DNA of 64,000 nt, taken from Austwickia chelonae NBRC 105200. GTDB lineage: Bacteria; Actinomycetota; Actinomycetes; Actinomycetales; Dermatophilaceae. This document shows, piece after piece, positions 1-8,836 of this stretch (position 1 is its first letter; every line of letters starts with the position of its first letter). The DNA is taken from contig NZ_BAGZ01000005.1 in NCBI RefSeq assembly GCF_000298175.1, positions 682,001 through 746,000 on the forward strand, in the 5' to 3' direction. The translations under genes and the position numbers were made by a program. The notes beneath the pieces were generated by a model. It saw only the letters and a list, made by a program, of their open reading frames with translations. It did no database searches and was not told the origin of the DNA.

Positions 1-147
1 CGTCAGGCAGACCCCGTTGACCGCGACAGAGGCGCCACGGACGGCGTCCGTCGTGACCAGCGGCCCGCGGATCCGCAGCACCACCGAGTCCGTGCGATGT
101 TCCATCGCAGTGACTCGGCCGATCTCCTCGACGATTCCGGTGAACAT
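1..147 (-). CDS. ribE: Riboflavin synthase alpha subunit (partial, N-terminal 49 residues)
   Basis: Riboflavin synthase dismutates two 6,7-dimethyl-8-ribityllumazine molecules into riboflavin. Only the N-terminus is in the window; the rest runs off the left edge. The translation opens with MFTGIVEEIGRV, the family's N-terminal signature, and continues to VNGVCLT, which belongs to the first lumazine-binding barrel. The ATG is 11 bases after the ribD stop, so the two genes are almost certainly co-transcribed behind the FMN riboswitch at 1437-1566. The gene is called ribE or ribC depending on the organism. Confidence 0.93.
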   Translation of the reverse strand, partial: MFTGIVEEIGRVTAMEHRTDSVVLRIRGPLVTTDAVRGASVAVNGVCLT

Positions 148-158
148 GAACAGCCTCC

Positions 159-1172
159 TCAGTCGACAGGGTTCAGAATCAGACGGATGTCGTCGCCGAG
201 ACGCGCCACATCCTGGAGTTGCAGGCGGTATGCCTCGGCCAAGGTGGTGATCTGGGGACCGAACAGAGCAGACGGTCCCGCGCCCAACAACATCGGGGCG
301 ATATAGGCGACCACCTCGTCGACGAGCCCCGCCTCGAGGAAGGCCCCGGCCAACGTGGGCCCGCCCTCGAGCCAGACATGGCGGATCTCCCGCTCGTGGA
401 GTTCGGCCAGGACCTCGGCAGGGTCGTGGGTGTGCAGGAAGAGGGTCGGTGCGCTGCCGTCTCGCAGATGAGCGCCGTCGGGCAGGTCTCGATGCCCCAC
501 GACCACCCGGTAAGGCTGTCGGCCGGTCAGCGCGCCATAGGAGTCCCGCACGGTCAGTTGAGGGTCGTCCGTCAAGGCGGTCCCCGTCCCGACCACGATG
601 GCCCCGCACTGGGACCTACGTTCATGGACGTCGGCCCTGGCCTCTTCGCCAGTGATCCACTGGCTGGTGCCGTCCACAGCCGCCGAACGGCCGTCGAGCG
701 TGGCCGCGTACTTCCAGGAGACCACCGGCCGCCCCAGGTACATCGCCCACGACCAGAAGGCGTTCAAAGCTGTCGCTTCCTCGGCCAGGACCCCCGACTC
801 CACGGCGATCCCGGCCTCGGCGAGTACCTGCGAACCTCCGCCGGCCTGTTCAGTGGGGTCTTCCTGGGCGAAGACCACCCGGGAGATGCCGGCACCGATC
901 AGAGCCTCCGTACACGGCCCGGTGCGACCCCGGTGGCGGCACGGTTCGAGAGTCACGTACAAGGTGCCGCCCCGCGCCCGCGTCCCGGCCTGGATGAGTG
1001 CGCCGATCTCGGCGTGCGGGGTCCCCGAACCGCGATGATGGCCGACCGCCACCAGGTGTCCGGAGGCATCGGTGATCGCCGCCCCCACCTGCGGATTGGG
1101 GTCGGCCGCCGGACCTAGCACGGCTGCAGCCAGCGCGATGCGCATGAATTCCTCGTCGGCGGTGCTCGACAC
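159..1172 (-). CDS. ribD: Bifunctional riboflavin biosynthesis deaminase/reductase RibD
   Basis: RibD catalyses the deaminase and reductase steps of riboflavin synthesis downstream of GTP cyclohydrolase II. With the GTG at 1172 the protein has 337 residues. The N-terminal zinc deaminase domain shows HAE at 53-55 and the cysteines of EPCRHRGRTGPC at 78 and 87. The C-terminal reductase domain starts near ATLDGRSA. An open frame continues upstream to 1367, but 1172 is preferred because GGAGGG lies just before it and because the upstream part would cover the hairpin region of the riboswitch leader. It is the first gene of the riboswitch-controlled unit, with ribE next. Confidence 0.93.
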   Translation of the reverse strand: MSSTADEEFMRIALAAAVLGPAADPNPQVGAAITDASGHLVAVGHHRGSGTPHAEIGALIQAGTRARGGTLYVTLEPCRHRGRTGPCTEALIGAGISRVVFAQEDPTEQAGGGSQVLAEAGIAVESGVLAEEATALNAFWSWAMYLGRPVVSWKYAATLDGRSAAVDGTSQWITGEEARADVHERRSQCGAIVVGTGTALTDDPQLTVRDSYGALTGRQPYRVVVGHRDLPDGAHLRDGSAPTLFLHTHDPAEVLAELHEREIRHVWLEGGPTLAGAFLEAGLVDEVVAYIAPMLLGAGPSALFGPQITTLAEAYRLQLQDVARLGDDIRLILNPVD

Positions 1173-1360
1173 CCTCGTCCCTCCTGCTCCTCGACCATGC
1201 TGTCGAGCTCCGGGGACGGGCGGAGGATCGGTGAACGCGTAGTCGAGCCCCTCTTCGGGGAAGGCAGTACACGGCCGGACCTCCGCGCTCTGCCCCCGGT
1301 GTCCGACGCAGGCTCCTGGCGAAGCACCCCGTCGAGGACCCATCGGGTCCGAACACAGGA

Positions 1361-1384
1361 CGAGCACGTCCGAAGACGTGCTCG
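1361..1384 (-). terminator. Perfect 10-bp hairpin with UUCG loop in the ribD leader
   Basis: The bases form a perfect 10-bp stem closed, on the minus strand, by a TTCG tetraloop. It lies about 50 bases downstream of the FMN aptamer and about 190 bases upstream of the ribD start. No T-tract follows, as is common for actinobacterial terminators. It is the best visible candidate for the riboswitch expression platform or for a pause or termination stem. Confidence 0.5.
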
Positions 1385-1436
1385 CGTAGGGCTACGACGA
1401 CGTAGTCACCGCCGCCGAACCACCATCTCAGGTGGC

Positions 1437-1566
1437 CACGTGCGCCTCCCATCCGGACTTTCACCGTCGGTTCCGGACTTTCACCGGATCCACCGTGAAC
1501 TCGCGAGCGAGGACAACGGGTCGCGGACTATCACCGCCGGCTCGGAATTTCACCGACCCCGGAGCA
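1437..1566 (-). promoter_or_regulatory. FMN riboswitch (RFN element)
   Basis: Read on the minus strand, the region carries the conserved RFN blocks in order: GGGTCGGTGAAATTCCGA, CCGGCGGTGATAGTCCGCGA, a variable arm, GATCCGGTGAAAGTCCGGA, and CCGACGGTGAAAGTCCGGAT, followed by GGGAGGCGCACG. This is the classic FMN-binding aptamer. It sits upstream of ribD in the same orientation, so binding of FMN should repress ribD-ribE. The platform is probably the hairpin at 1361-1384 or structure around the ribD ribosome-binding site. Confidence 0.95.
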
Positions 1567-1655
1567 CGTGATCCCCAGTATGCCACCGTGCAGGTGTCTG
1601 CTGCGAATGAATCATATTTTTCCTGATTCGACCGTTCGACGACGAAGAAGACCGC

Positions 1656-2585
1656 TCATGGCAGAGGTGGGACCGTGGACATCCACGAACGAGCCCCTTG
1701 CCAGGACACCCGGGAAGAGGCCGTCCTCGCCGCCAGGCCCACCGCTTCCCCAAGATCCATCCCCGCAGCCAATCCGGCCGCGAGCGCTCCGTGAAAGGCG
1801 TCCCCCGCACCCAGGGTGTCCACTGCCGTCACCTGCGGCGGGGTCACCCGTCCTCGTTCTCCACTCGACGTGGTCCAACGGATGTCCCCCGGGCCGTCGG
1901 TCATCACCGCAGCCTTCGCCCCCGCGGCCAAGACCAGTTCCATCGCCGCGTCCGGCGACCCCGCCAGCGCAACCGCGTAATCGGCAGAGCCGGCGACGAT
2001 GTCCAACATCGGCATCCACCCCTGGACGTGGGATTTGACGCTTCCGGCATCGACCAGGGTGATCGCAGACGCCTCGCCCCTCCCCCGGGAGCAGTGCACC
2101 GACCTGAGCGCGCCCTCCGCCGCGACGGGATGGTGGCCGTCCACGAGCAGAACACCTGCCGTTTCCACGGCCAGAGTTGCCTGGGCGTCCAAGGGCCACG
2201 AGGTCGACAAGGCCCCCGGCGCGACAACGGTCCGTTCGCCGTCTTCACCCACCAGACAGGAAGCGACCGGCAACTGCCAACCGACCGGAGCCAGGTCGAT
2301 CAGACGCACATTCCACTCCGCGAGTTCGGCGCGGACCAGCTCGGCCGCGGCGCCGCGCCCGACCCCGGTGACCAGCGTGGCCGAGCCCGACAACCGGGCA
2401 GCACAGATGGCGGCATTCGCTGCGGGACCCCCGACGGTGACCTCGGCCGAGGAGGACACCGCCTTGCACCCCCAGAGCACCGGCCCACGCACCCGTTGGA
2501 CCACGTCCAAGACGGTGAGCCCGACGCAGGTCACTCCGCCCCGGCTCGTCCCGTCCGCCCTGCCCGTCCCTGGGCACGAGCTCAT
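1656..2585 (-). CDS. PfkB-family carbohydrate kinase
   Basis: This 309-residue protein is a ribokinase-fold sugar or nucleoside kinase. The C-terminal PfkB signature DTLGAGDAFHGALAAGLA is at about 256-273 and supplies the anion hole (GAGD) and catalytic aspartate. The N-terminal CVGLTVLDVVQRV strand and VTVGGPAANAA loop match the substrate-binding half. The start overlaps the stop of the upstream kinase gene by 4 bases (ATGA), so the two are translationally coupled. The substrate cannot be read from the sequence; a ketohexose or ribose-like sugar is possible. Confidence 0.85.
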   Translation of the reverse strand: MSSCPGTGRADGTSRGGVTCVGLTVLDVVQRVRGPVLWGCKAVSSSAEVTVGGPAANAAICAARLSGSATLVTGVGRGAAAELVRAELAEWNVRLIDLAPVGWQLPVASCLVGEDGERTVVAPGALSTSWPLDAQATLAVETAGVLLVDGHHPVAAEGALRSVHCSRGRGEASAITLVDAGSVKSHVQGWMPMLDIVAGSADYAVALAGSPDAAMELVLAAGAKAAVMTDGPGDIRWTTSSGERGRVTPPQVTAVDTLGAGDAFHGALAAGLAAGMDLGEAVGLAARTASSRVSWQGARSWMSTVPPLP

Positions 2586-3325
2586 CCTGCCTCCTCCTCG
2601 GACAGGGCCATCCGGACCACGAAATCTCCTCGGCTCCGGGTGCCCCGCACCAGTTTCGCGTTCTCCGCGTCAGCGCCCACCGTGACCCGCGCCCGGGCCT
2701 GGGCCCGGCTCAGACCGTAATGGGCATGCCGGTTGACCAGACGGAGGATCCTGACACGTTCAGGGACCTCCACGAACCACACCTCGTCGCACAGCTCGCG
2801 GGCCTGGGCCCAGGGACGCTCAGGCAGGAGCAGATAGTTCCCCTCGGTGATGACCACCTTGGTCGACGGACGCACCGGGACGGATCCGGCCACCGGGTCC
2901 TCCAACTCACGCCGGAACTCCGGAGCCCAGATCGTCTGGTCGTCCTCGCTGCGCAGGCGGCGTAGGAGCGTCAGATATCCCTCGACGTCGAAGGTGTCCG
3001 GCGCACCGCGGCGAGTGGCCCGTCCCATCCGGGAGAGCGCCGAGCGGGACAACTGGAAACCGTCCAGACCGACCACTGCGGCATCGACGCAACAGGCCGC
3101 CAGATAATCGGCGTAGACGGTCTTGCCCACCCCCGGCGCCCCGGTGATACCAAGGACGACTCGGCCAGGTGATCGCTCGACCAGACGTACCAGCCGGGTC
3201 CAGGCCTCGTCCTCGTCGAGGACGATCTCTTCACCGAGCTGTTCGTCCTCGATCACGACACGGGTTCCCGCGACCTCCTCGGCGTCTTCGTCATGTGCGA
3301 GTGCCTTAGGCGAAGATCCGTTCAC
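2582..3325 (-). CDS. Nucleoside/nucleotide kinase family protein (P-loop)
   Basis: This 247-residue cytosolic P-loop kinase resembles the uridine kinase/pantothenate kinase-like group, whose members include sugar kinases acting on fructose-type substrates. The Walker A motif GAPGVGKT is at 62-69, preceded by a hydrophobic strand. VVGLDGFQLS and VVITEGNYLLLPERPW are typical of the family's substrate-binding and lid regions, and NRHAHYGLSRAQA gives the arginine-rich lid. The GTG start at 3325 has GGGAGGAG 8 bases before it. It is coupled to the PfkB kinase by a 4-base overlap, and rpe lies upstream. The exact substrate is not known. Confidence 0.8.
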   Translation of the reverse strand: MNGSSPKALAHDEDAEEVAGTRVVIEDEQLGEEIVLDEDEAWTRLVRLVERSPGRVVLGITGAPGVGKTVYADYLAACCVDAAVVGLDGFQLSRSALSRMGRATRRGAPDTFDVEGYLTLLRRLRSEDDQTIWAPEFRRELEDPVAGSVPVRPSTKVVITEGNYLLLPERPWAQARELCDEVWFVEVPERVRILRLVNRHAHYGLSRAQARARVTVGADAENAKLVRGTRSRGDFVVRMALSEEEAG

Positions 3326-3456
3326 AGATGCGACTCCTCCCTGGCGAACCGTGCCGAGGGCGCCGTGAGGAATCCCCCCAGCAACACTCGGACAGACATC
3401 AGAAGTGTTGCTGCACAGATTAGTTGCCAGAGGTCAGTCGACCGGTTCTTCCGCTT

Positions 3457-4116
3457 TCAGCGGTGGGCGTGTCGGCCCGCCAGGTCTCGTAACTCCGCCA
3501 CCCGTCCGGAGACGTCCTCGGCTCCGTAGACCGCGGAGCCCGCGACGAAGACATCCGCGCCGGCCTCGGCGCACTGTTCGATCGTCGAGGCGGAGACCCC
3601 ACCGTCGACCTGGACCCAGATCTGCCCCCCGTGGCGACGGACCGACTCCCGGACCGCTCGCACCTTCGGCATCTGGTCGGCCATGAAGGACTGCCCACCG
3701 AAACCGGGCTCCACCGTCATCACCAAGACCATGTCGACCTCCGGGAGCAATTCCTCGTAAGGCTCCCACGCCGTTCCCGGCTTCAAAGCCATCGACGCCC
3801 GCGCGCCGGCCGCCCGGATGGCCCTGGCCACGGAGACCGGGTCTTGCGCCGCCTCCACGTGGAAGGTGACGCTCCCCGCCCCGGCTTCCGCATAGGCCGG
3901 CGCCCACCGGTCAGGGTCCTCGATCATGAGATGGCAGTCCAGCGGAACCGGACTCACTTTGAGCAATGACTCCACGATCGGGAGGCCCAAGGTCAGATTC
4001 GGCACGAAATGGTTGTCCATGACATCCACATGGGCCCAATCAGCGTCACGGATCGCCTCCAACTCGGACTGGAGATTCGCGAAATCGGCGGAAAGGATGC
4101 TGGGCGAGATCTGCAC
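3457..4116 (-). CDS. rpe: Ribulose-phosphate 3-epimerase
   Basis: Rpe interconverts ribulose 5-phosphate and xylulose 5-phosphate in the pentose phosphate pathway. At 219 residues it is full length. Visible motifs are [12 protein letters not shown] at the N-terminus, [16 protein letters not shown] with metal/catalytic residues, [22 protein letters not shown] and VQVDGGVS with the second catalytic aspartate. The start is GTG. It lies between rsmB and the kinase pair on the same strand, and the 131-base gap to the kinase gene suggests that pair may have its own promoter. Confidence 0.95.
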   Translation of the reverse strand: MQISPSILSADFANLQSELEAIRDADWAHVDVMDNHFVPNLTLGLPIVESLLKVSPVPLDCHLMIEDPDRWAPAYAEAGAGSVTFHVEAAQDPVSVARAIRAAGARASMALKPGTAWEPYEELLPEVDMVLVMTVEPGFGGQSFMADQMPKVRAVRESVRRHGGQIWVQVDGGVSASTIEQCAEAGADVFVAGSAVYGAEDVSGRVAELRDLAGRHAHR

Positions 4117-4196
4117 CCGGACATCCTACTGAGCGGCGCAGCGCCCCCTCCACGGTTGGCTCCGACCTCGCCCGGCAACCCGGAGGCCGCGCACCC

Positions 4197-5804
4197 TCAC
4201 GACGTCCGACGCAACAAAGCCGCGAACATCCCATCCGTACCGTGAAGGTGTGGCCACAACTGCACCGACGCACCCTCCCCCGTCCGGTCGACACGTCCGT
4301 CGGACACCTCGGCGAACACCGCCCCGGTATCCAACTCCTCGACCCCGACACCCCTCGCCTGCGCCCGCTTCATCGCGTCGGCCACGACGAAACGGGTCTC
4401 CGCCAGATGAGGACTGCAGGTGGCGTAGAGCACGACACCGCCCACCCGGACCGCTGCCAACGCCGAATCGAGCAGCTGCCCCTGGACCGCGGTCAAAGCC
4501 GCCACGTCCTGCGCGGAACGACGCCACCGCGCCTCGGGACGACGCCGCAATGCGCCCAGTCCCGTACACGGCGCGTCCACCAGCACGCGGTCGTAGACGC
4601 CAGGCTCGAGCTCGCCGATCTCCCGTCCGTCCCCCACCCCCACGTAAACCTCCGTGCCGGCCTGGACAGCGGCAGCCACGGTCTGACGTACCAGACGCGC
4701 CCGGTGCTCACTCACCTCGTTGGCGAAAAGGACCGCAGGATGGCTCGCGGCCAGTGCCGCCAGCAAACCGGCTTTCCCTCCCGGACCGGCGCACATGTCC
4801 AACCACTGCTCCGACGACGGGTCGCCGTCGTCGGCCGCGCCCTCCTCGCGCGGCACCGGCAACAGCGGCGCCGCCGCCAGCGCCAGGGCCACCAACTGGC
4901 TCCCCTCGTCCTGCACCGCGGCCCGCCCCTCACGCACCGCCGGAATCGCCCCGGGATCTCCTCCTGCGGTCAGCACCGCCGCCGTCCGCACTGTCGTGGA
5001 CGCCTCCGCACCCGCCGCGACGAGCTCGTCGACCCCGGCCAACCCCGGCCGGGCCACCAAGGAGACCGCCGCCGGGGCATTGTCCGCACTCAGGAGCGCA
5101 GCCAGCGCCTCGTCGGCCTCCGCTGCCGTCACCGAGCCATGCCCGATCAGCGCCGAGCGCAACGCGCGCACGATCCACTCCGGATGAGAGGTCTCCACGG
5201 CCAGCCGAGCCCCGGCGTCGGCGCCCTCACCGGGGGAGACGTCACGCAGCCACGCCTCCCGGTCCTGCTCGCTGATACGGTGCATCACCGCGTTCACCAG
5301 ACCCGACACCCCCGTGCCATGGGTCTGCCGGGCCAAGGCCACAGTGGTGTCACAAGCGGCGTGGACCGGAACCCGCATGCCCAGCAGCTGATGCGCCCCG
5401 AGACGCAGGACGTCCACCACCGAATCGTCCAGCTTCGACAGCGGCCGCCCGGCCGCCCGAGCCACCACGAGATCGTAGAAGCCCCGCATCCGGGTGCTCC
5501 CGTAGACCAGCTCCGTCGCAAAAGCGGCATCACGACCGGTCACCTGCGCGGCGCGTAGACGCTTCGGCAGCTCGAGGTTGGTGTAGGCCCCCTCGGCGAC
5601 TGCTCGGGCCACCTCGTATGCCACCAGACGCGCCCGGTCGACCTCCCGATGCCGCTGCGCCGGGCGGGTCACCGACCGACGTCGCGGTCCTCGGTACGGA
5701 GCCGAAGCCTCCGTCGAAGATCGTCGTCCTCCCCCACGCTCCGAGCCCGACCCGCTCCGTCCGGCTTCGCCGGATCCGCCACGCCTCGTACCCGACACGT
5801 TCAC
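4197..5804 (-). CDS. rsmB: 16S rRNA (cytosine(967)-C(5))-methyltransferase RsmB
   Basis: RsmB methylates C967 of 16S rRNA using S-adenosylmethionine. An N-terminal NusB-like RNA-binding domain (about 50-200) precedes the methyltransferase domain. That domain shows [16 protein letters not shown] (cofactor site), [16 protein letters not shown] (motif IV cysteine) and [11 protein letters not shown] (motif VI catalytic cysteine). The chosen GTG at 5804 overlaps the fmt stop (GTGA) and gives 535 residues. The frame stays open to 6101, but that part is antisense-like low-complexity sequence inside fmt. The first ~45 residues are arginine/serine rich. Confidence 0.92.
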   Translation of the reverse strand: MNVSGTRRGGSGEAGRSGSGSERGGGRRSSTEASAPYRGPRRRSVTRPAQRHREVDRARLVAYEVARAVAEGAYTNLELPKRLRAAQVTGRDAAFATELVYGSTRMRGFYDLVVARAAGRPLSKLDDSVVDVLRLGAHQLLGMRVPVHAACDTTVALARQTHGTGVSGLVNAVMHRISEQDREAWLRDVSPGEGADAGARLAVETSHPEWIVRALRSALIGHGSVTAAEADEALAALLSADNAPAAVSLVARPGLAGVDELVAAGAEASTTVRTAAVLTAGGDPGAIPAVREGRAAVQDEGSQLVALALAAAPLLPVPREEGAADDGDPSSEQWLDMCAGPGGKAGLLAALAASHPAVLFANEVSEHRARLVRQTVAAAVQAGTEVYVGVGDGREIGELEPGVYDRVLVDAPCTGLGALRRRPEARWRRSAQDVAALTAVQGQLLDSALAAVRVGGVVLYATCSPHLAETRFVVADAMKRAQARGVGVEELDTGAVFAEVSDGRVDRTGEGASVQLWPHLHGTDGMFAALLRRTS

Positions 5805-6736
5805 TCTCCCAGGATCTCGTCGGTCATGACCCGCGCACCACGAGCCCAATCGGCTGCCGCCATAGGCCGTTTGCCCTGCGGTTGAACCGTCCCCAGCCGC
5901 ACCGGAGTCGTTGCCGTCCCGACGAAGACATCCCGCCGGGTCACCACCATCGCCCCGGGGGAAACCGGTCTGACCTGGTCGTCGTCGACCGGGATGACCG
6001 GGCCCAACTTGATCCGACCGCCCCGGAAAGTGGTCCATGCCCCCGGGGCAGGAGTACAACCCCGGATGCGACGGTCCACCGCCGCCACCGGCATACCCCA
6101 ACGCACCCTGGCGTCCTCGGTCGTCAGCTTCGGCGCGAGGCTCACCCCGTCCGCAGGCTGAACCACCGGTGAGGCCGCTCCGGACTCCACCGCGTCGAGC
6201 GTCGCCACCAGCAAGGACGCGCCCGCTGAGGCCAGCCGATCCAAGAGTTCCCCAGCGGTGTCCTGCGGACGCACCGGTTCGGTCATCGCCCCCAGCACTG
6301 GCCCGGTGTCCAGGCCTTCCTCCAACAGGAAGGTACTGGCGCCGGTGAACTCGTCACCGGCGATCACCGCGTGCTGCACCGGCGCAGCGCCCCGCCACGC
6401 CGGCAACAACGAGAAATGCAGATTGATCCATCCGTGGGTCGGGACGGCCAGGACCGGAGCAGGCAGAAGATTGCCGTAGGCGACCACCGGGCAGGCTTCG
6501 GGTGCCAGCTCAGACAACCGGCGAAGGAACTCCGGATCACGCGCCGACACCGGGGTCAGCACTTCCACCCCGGCCTCGAGCGCCTGTTCCTTCACCGGAC
6601 TGGGGCGGAGCGTACGACCCCGGCCCGCAGGCGCGTCCGGACGGGTGACCACGGCGGCCACCTCATGAGAAGAATCCAGCAAGGCCGACAGCGAGGGCAC
6701 CGCGACCTCGGGGGTACCTGCGAAAACGAGACGCAT
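5801..6736 (-). CDS. fmt: Methionyl-tRNA formyltransferase
   Basis: Fmt formylates initiator Met-tRNA with 10-formyl-tetrahydrofolate. The 311 residues match the usual length. The N-terminus [16 protein letters not shown] is characteristic. VVAYGNLLP and [18 protein letters not shown] carry the catalytic asparagine and histidine, and [11 protein letters not shown] carries the catalytic aspartate. The gene lies 3 bases after def and overlaps rsmB, so def-fmt-rsmB form a translation-initiation unit. Confidence 0.96.
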   Translation of the reverse strand: MRLVFAGTPEVAVPSLSALLDSSHEVAAVVTRPDAPAGRGRTLRPSPVKEQALEAGVEVLTPVSARDPEFLRRLSELAPEACPVVAYGNLLPAPVLAVPTHGWINLHFSLLPAWRGAAPVQHAVIAGDEFTGASTFLLEEGLDTGPVLGAMTEPVRPQDTAGELLDRLASAGASLLVATLDAVESGAASPVVQPADGVSLAPKLTTEDARVRWGMPVAAVDRRIRGCTPAPGAWTTFRGGRIKLGPVIPVDDDQVRPVSPGAMVVTRRDVFVGTATTPVRLGTVQPQGKRPMAAADWARGARVMTDEILGE

Positions 6737-6739
6737 TCC

Positions 6740-7285
6740 TCACCACCCCCGACCGAAGGTCGGGTGGGGACTGACCTTCACCGTCGGTGGCGTCGTCCCG
6801 GCCCACTCGGCAGCCCGGATCGCCTTCATCGCCAGACGGCGTTGCTCACGGTCCAACCTGTCGACGAACAGGATGCCGTCCAAGTGATCGGTCTCGTGCT
6901 GCAGACAGCGCGCCAACAGCTCCGTCCCCTCCACCCGGACCGGCTCCCCGTACATGTCCACTCCGGTGGCCACCGCGCGCAGCGCACGCGGAGTGTCCAC
7001 GTAGACACCGGGGATGGAAAGACATCCCTCGTCCCCCTCCTGTTGTTCCTCGGAGAGGTCGAGCACCGGGTTGCACAGGTGACCCAGCTGACCATCGACC
7101 CACCAGGTGAAGACCCGCAGGCCCACCCCGATCTGAGGTGCGGCCAGACCGGCCCCAGGAGCGTCGCGCATCGTGTCGGTCAGGTCCTCGACGAGCTTGC
7201 GCAGTTCCTTGTCGAAATCGACGACCGGTGCAGCAGGGGTGCGCAGCACGGGGTCGCCGAACAGCCGGATGTCCTGGACAGCCAC
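6740..7285 (-). CDS. def: Peptide deformylase
   Basis: Def removes the formyl group from nascent proteins, reversing the Fmt modification. At 181 residues it shows all three signature motifs: GAGLAAPQIGVG (motif 1), EGCLSIPG (motif 2, metal-binding cysteine) and QHETDHLDG (motif 3, HExxH-type metal site). It is the first gene of the def-fmt-rsmB group. Upstream there are 36 bases to the MFS transporter stop, so read-through from that gene is possible. Confidence 0.96.
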   Translation of the reverse strand: MAVQDIRLFGDPVLRTPAAPVVDFDKELRKLVEDLTDTMRDAPGAGLAAPQIGVGLRVFTWWVDGQLGHLCNPVLDLSEEQQEGDEGCLSIPGVYVDTPRALRAVATGVDMYGEPVRVEGTELLARCLQHETDHLDGILFVDRLDREQRRLAMKAIRAAEWAGTTPPTVKVSPHPTFGRGW

Positions 7286-7321
7286 GAGTCTCCTTCAGCG
7301 AAAAGAACGGAAACCACCAGT

Positions 7322-8698
7322 TTACGGGGCCTCGCGCCGCCTCTCGCTGTTCGTCGTCCAGTGCTCGGGCTCCGCACCGGGAGCGCTGGCCACCGCCGTC
7401 CCGCCCGTGCGCGGCTCCGCCTGCTGGGGTTCGATCGTCGCAGGTTCGACCACCGGGGCCTTCGGGGAGTCCGCACCCACCGGAGTACTCCGACGCATCG
7501 TCCTGACCGCCGGTACCCCCAGCGCCGCGGCGACCACCGCGAGGAAGAAGACACCCGAACCGATCAGCGTCGGTTCAGGTCCGGCGATCTCGGCCGCCGG
7601 GCCCACCGCGAGCTGCCCCAGCGGCAAGGCCACGAAGGATCCCAGGCTGTCGTAGGCAGTGACCCTGGAGAGATACCGTTCCGGGACGTTCTCGTGGATG
7701 GCTGTCTGCCAGGTGATCATGAACACCTGCACCCCGGCGCCCGCCACCAGGCAGCAGACCATGACCACGACCAACGACGGGTGCATGGCCAAGGCGAACA
7801 ACGGCAGCGCCAAGGCTGCCATCCCGACCATCCCGACCAGCAAGGGACGCACGATCCGCGCCCGCAACATGATCAGGGTGCACACCAGCAGACCCACCGC
7901 CTCAGCGGAGACCAGCATCCCCCAACCCTGCTCTCCGATCCCGGGATCGCTCTTGGCCACCATCGGCCCCAAGGTCGCCCACGCGCCGGCGTGCACCGCG
8001 TTCAATACGCCGCAGGCCAGGACGATCACCCACAACCAGGTGAAGGAGATGAACTCGGCCCATCCCGAGCGCAGCTCCTTCCACATCGTCGACCTCTCCC
8101 GGTCCGTAGCCGCGCTGACCCGGACGAAAACCATACAGAAGGCGGCCAACGCCCAGGTCAAAGCATCGAACGCCAGCGCCCACCCGGCCCCTACCGTCAC
8201 CACCAGAAGGCCGGCCAGCGCCGGGCCGATCACCGCGAGGACACTCCGGCTGAAGGCCAACAGGGCGTTGGCCTGCTGCATCACCGCCCGGTCCACGATC
8301 TGTGGCACCATCCCCTGGATGGCCGGCATCGTGAAGGCCGTCATCGCCCCGTTGAGCGCCTCCAGGACGATGACCGACTCCAAACGGGCCTGACCGGTGA
8401 TCACCAGATAGGCCACCAACCCTTGGGTCGCTGCCGAGGCCACGTGGGAGAGCATCAGCACCGTCGACCTCGAGAAACGATCCGCTACGACCCCGCCGAC
8501 CAGCAGAAGCACCACCAAAGGGATGCTCCGCGCGGCCAGCACCTGCCCCAGCGCGGTCACGGACGACGTCATCTCCAGCACCGCGAAAGCCAAGGCGATC
8601 GGCGCCATCACCGACCCAGCCGTGGAGATGAACCTCCCCACGAAGAACCACACGAATCGCGCGTCCTTCAGCGGCGCGAACGCGAGACTCCCGCCCAT
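7322..8698 (-). CDS. MFS transporter
   Basis: This 458-residue integral membrane protein has about twelve hydrophobic segments, beginning with FVWFFVGRFISTAGSVMAPIA, and the MFS-like loop VADRFSRSTVLML between segments 2 and 3. It most resembles the drug- or macrolide-efflux type MFS proteins with a large central loop. The last ~60 residues are hydrophilic and rich in proline, glutamate and threonine, probably a cytoplasmic tail. The substrate cannot be inferred. It is not functionally linked to its neighbours def and priA. Confidence 0.85.
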   Translation of the reverse strand: MGGSLAFAPLKDARFVWFFVGRFISTAGSVMAPIALAFAVLEMTSSVTALGQVLAARSIPLVVLLLVGGVVADRFSRSTVLMLSHVASAATQGLVAYLVITGQARLESVIVLEALNGAMTAFTMPAIQGMVPQIVDRAVMQQANALLAFSRSVLAVIGPALAGLLVVTVGAGWALAFDALTWALAAFCMVFVRVSAATDRERSTMWKELRSGWAEFISFTWLWVIVLACGVLNAVHAGAWATLGPMVAKSDPGIGEQGWGMLVSAEAVGLLVCTLIMLRARIVRPLLVGMVGMAALALPLFALAMHPSLVVVMVCCLVAGAGVQVFMITWQTAIHENVPERYLSRVTAYDSLGSFVALPLGQLAVGPAAEIAGPEPTLIGSGVFFLAVVAAALGVPAVRTMRRSTPVGADSPKAPVVEPATIEPQQAEPRTGGTAVASAPGAEPEHWTTNSERRREAP

Positions 8699-8836
8699 CC
8701 GCCGTCTCCCTAGGTCGTCGCTCCAGCACAGTGGCAGCCTCCCCCACGACCGACATGCCCAGCCTAGGACAGGAAAGGCTCGAACGACCTGACGAAGAAC
8801 ACTCTTGACGCGCGCTTGACCTCAGCTTTCCCTTAC

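Noticed and set aside
1173-1367. N-terminal extension of RibD to 1367
   Set aside because: It has no family similarity, lies in the riboswitch leader, and a better ribosome-binding site precedes the GTG at 1172.
6371-8713. Plus-strand open frame of 780 codons opposite fmt, def and the MFS gene
   Set aside because: All three opposite genes have clear motifs; the antisense product is histidine/glutamine/arginine-rich without a recognisable fold.
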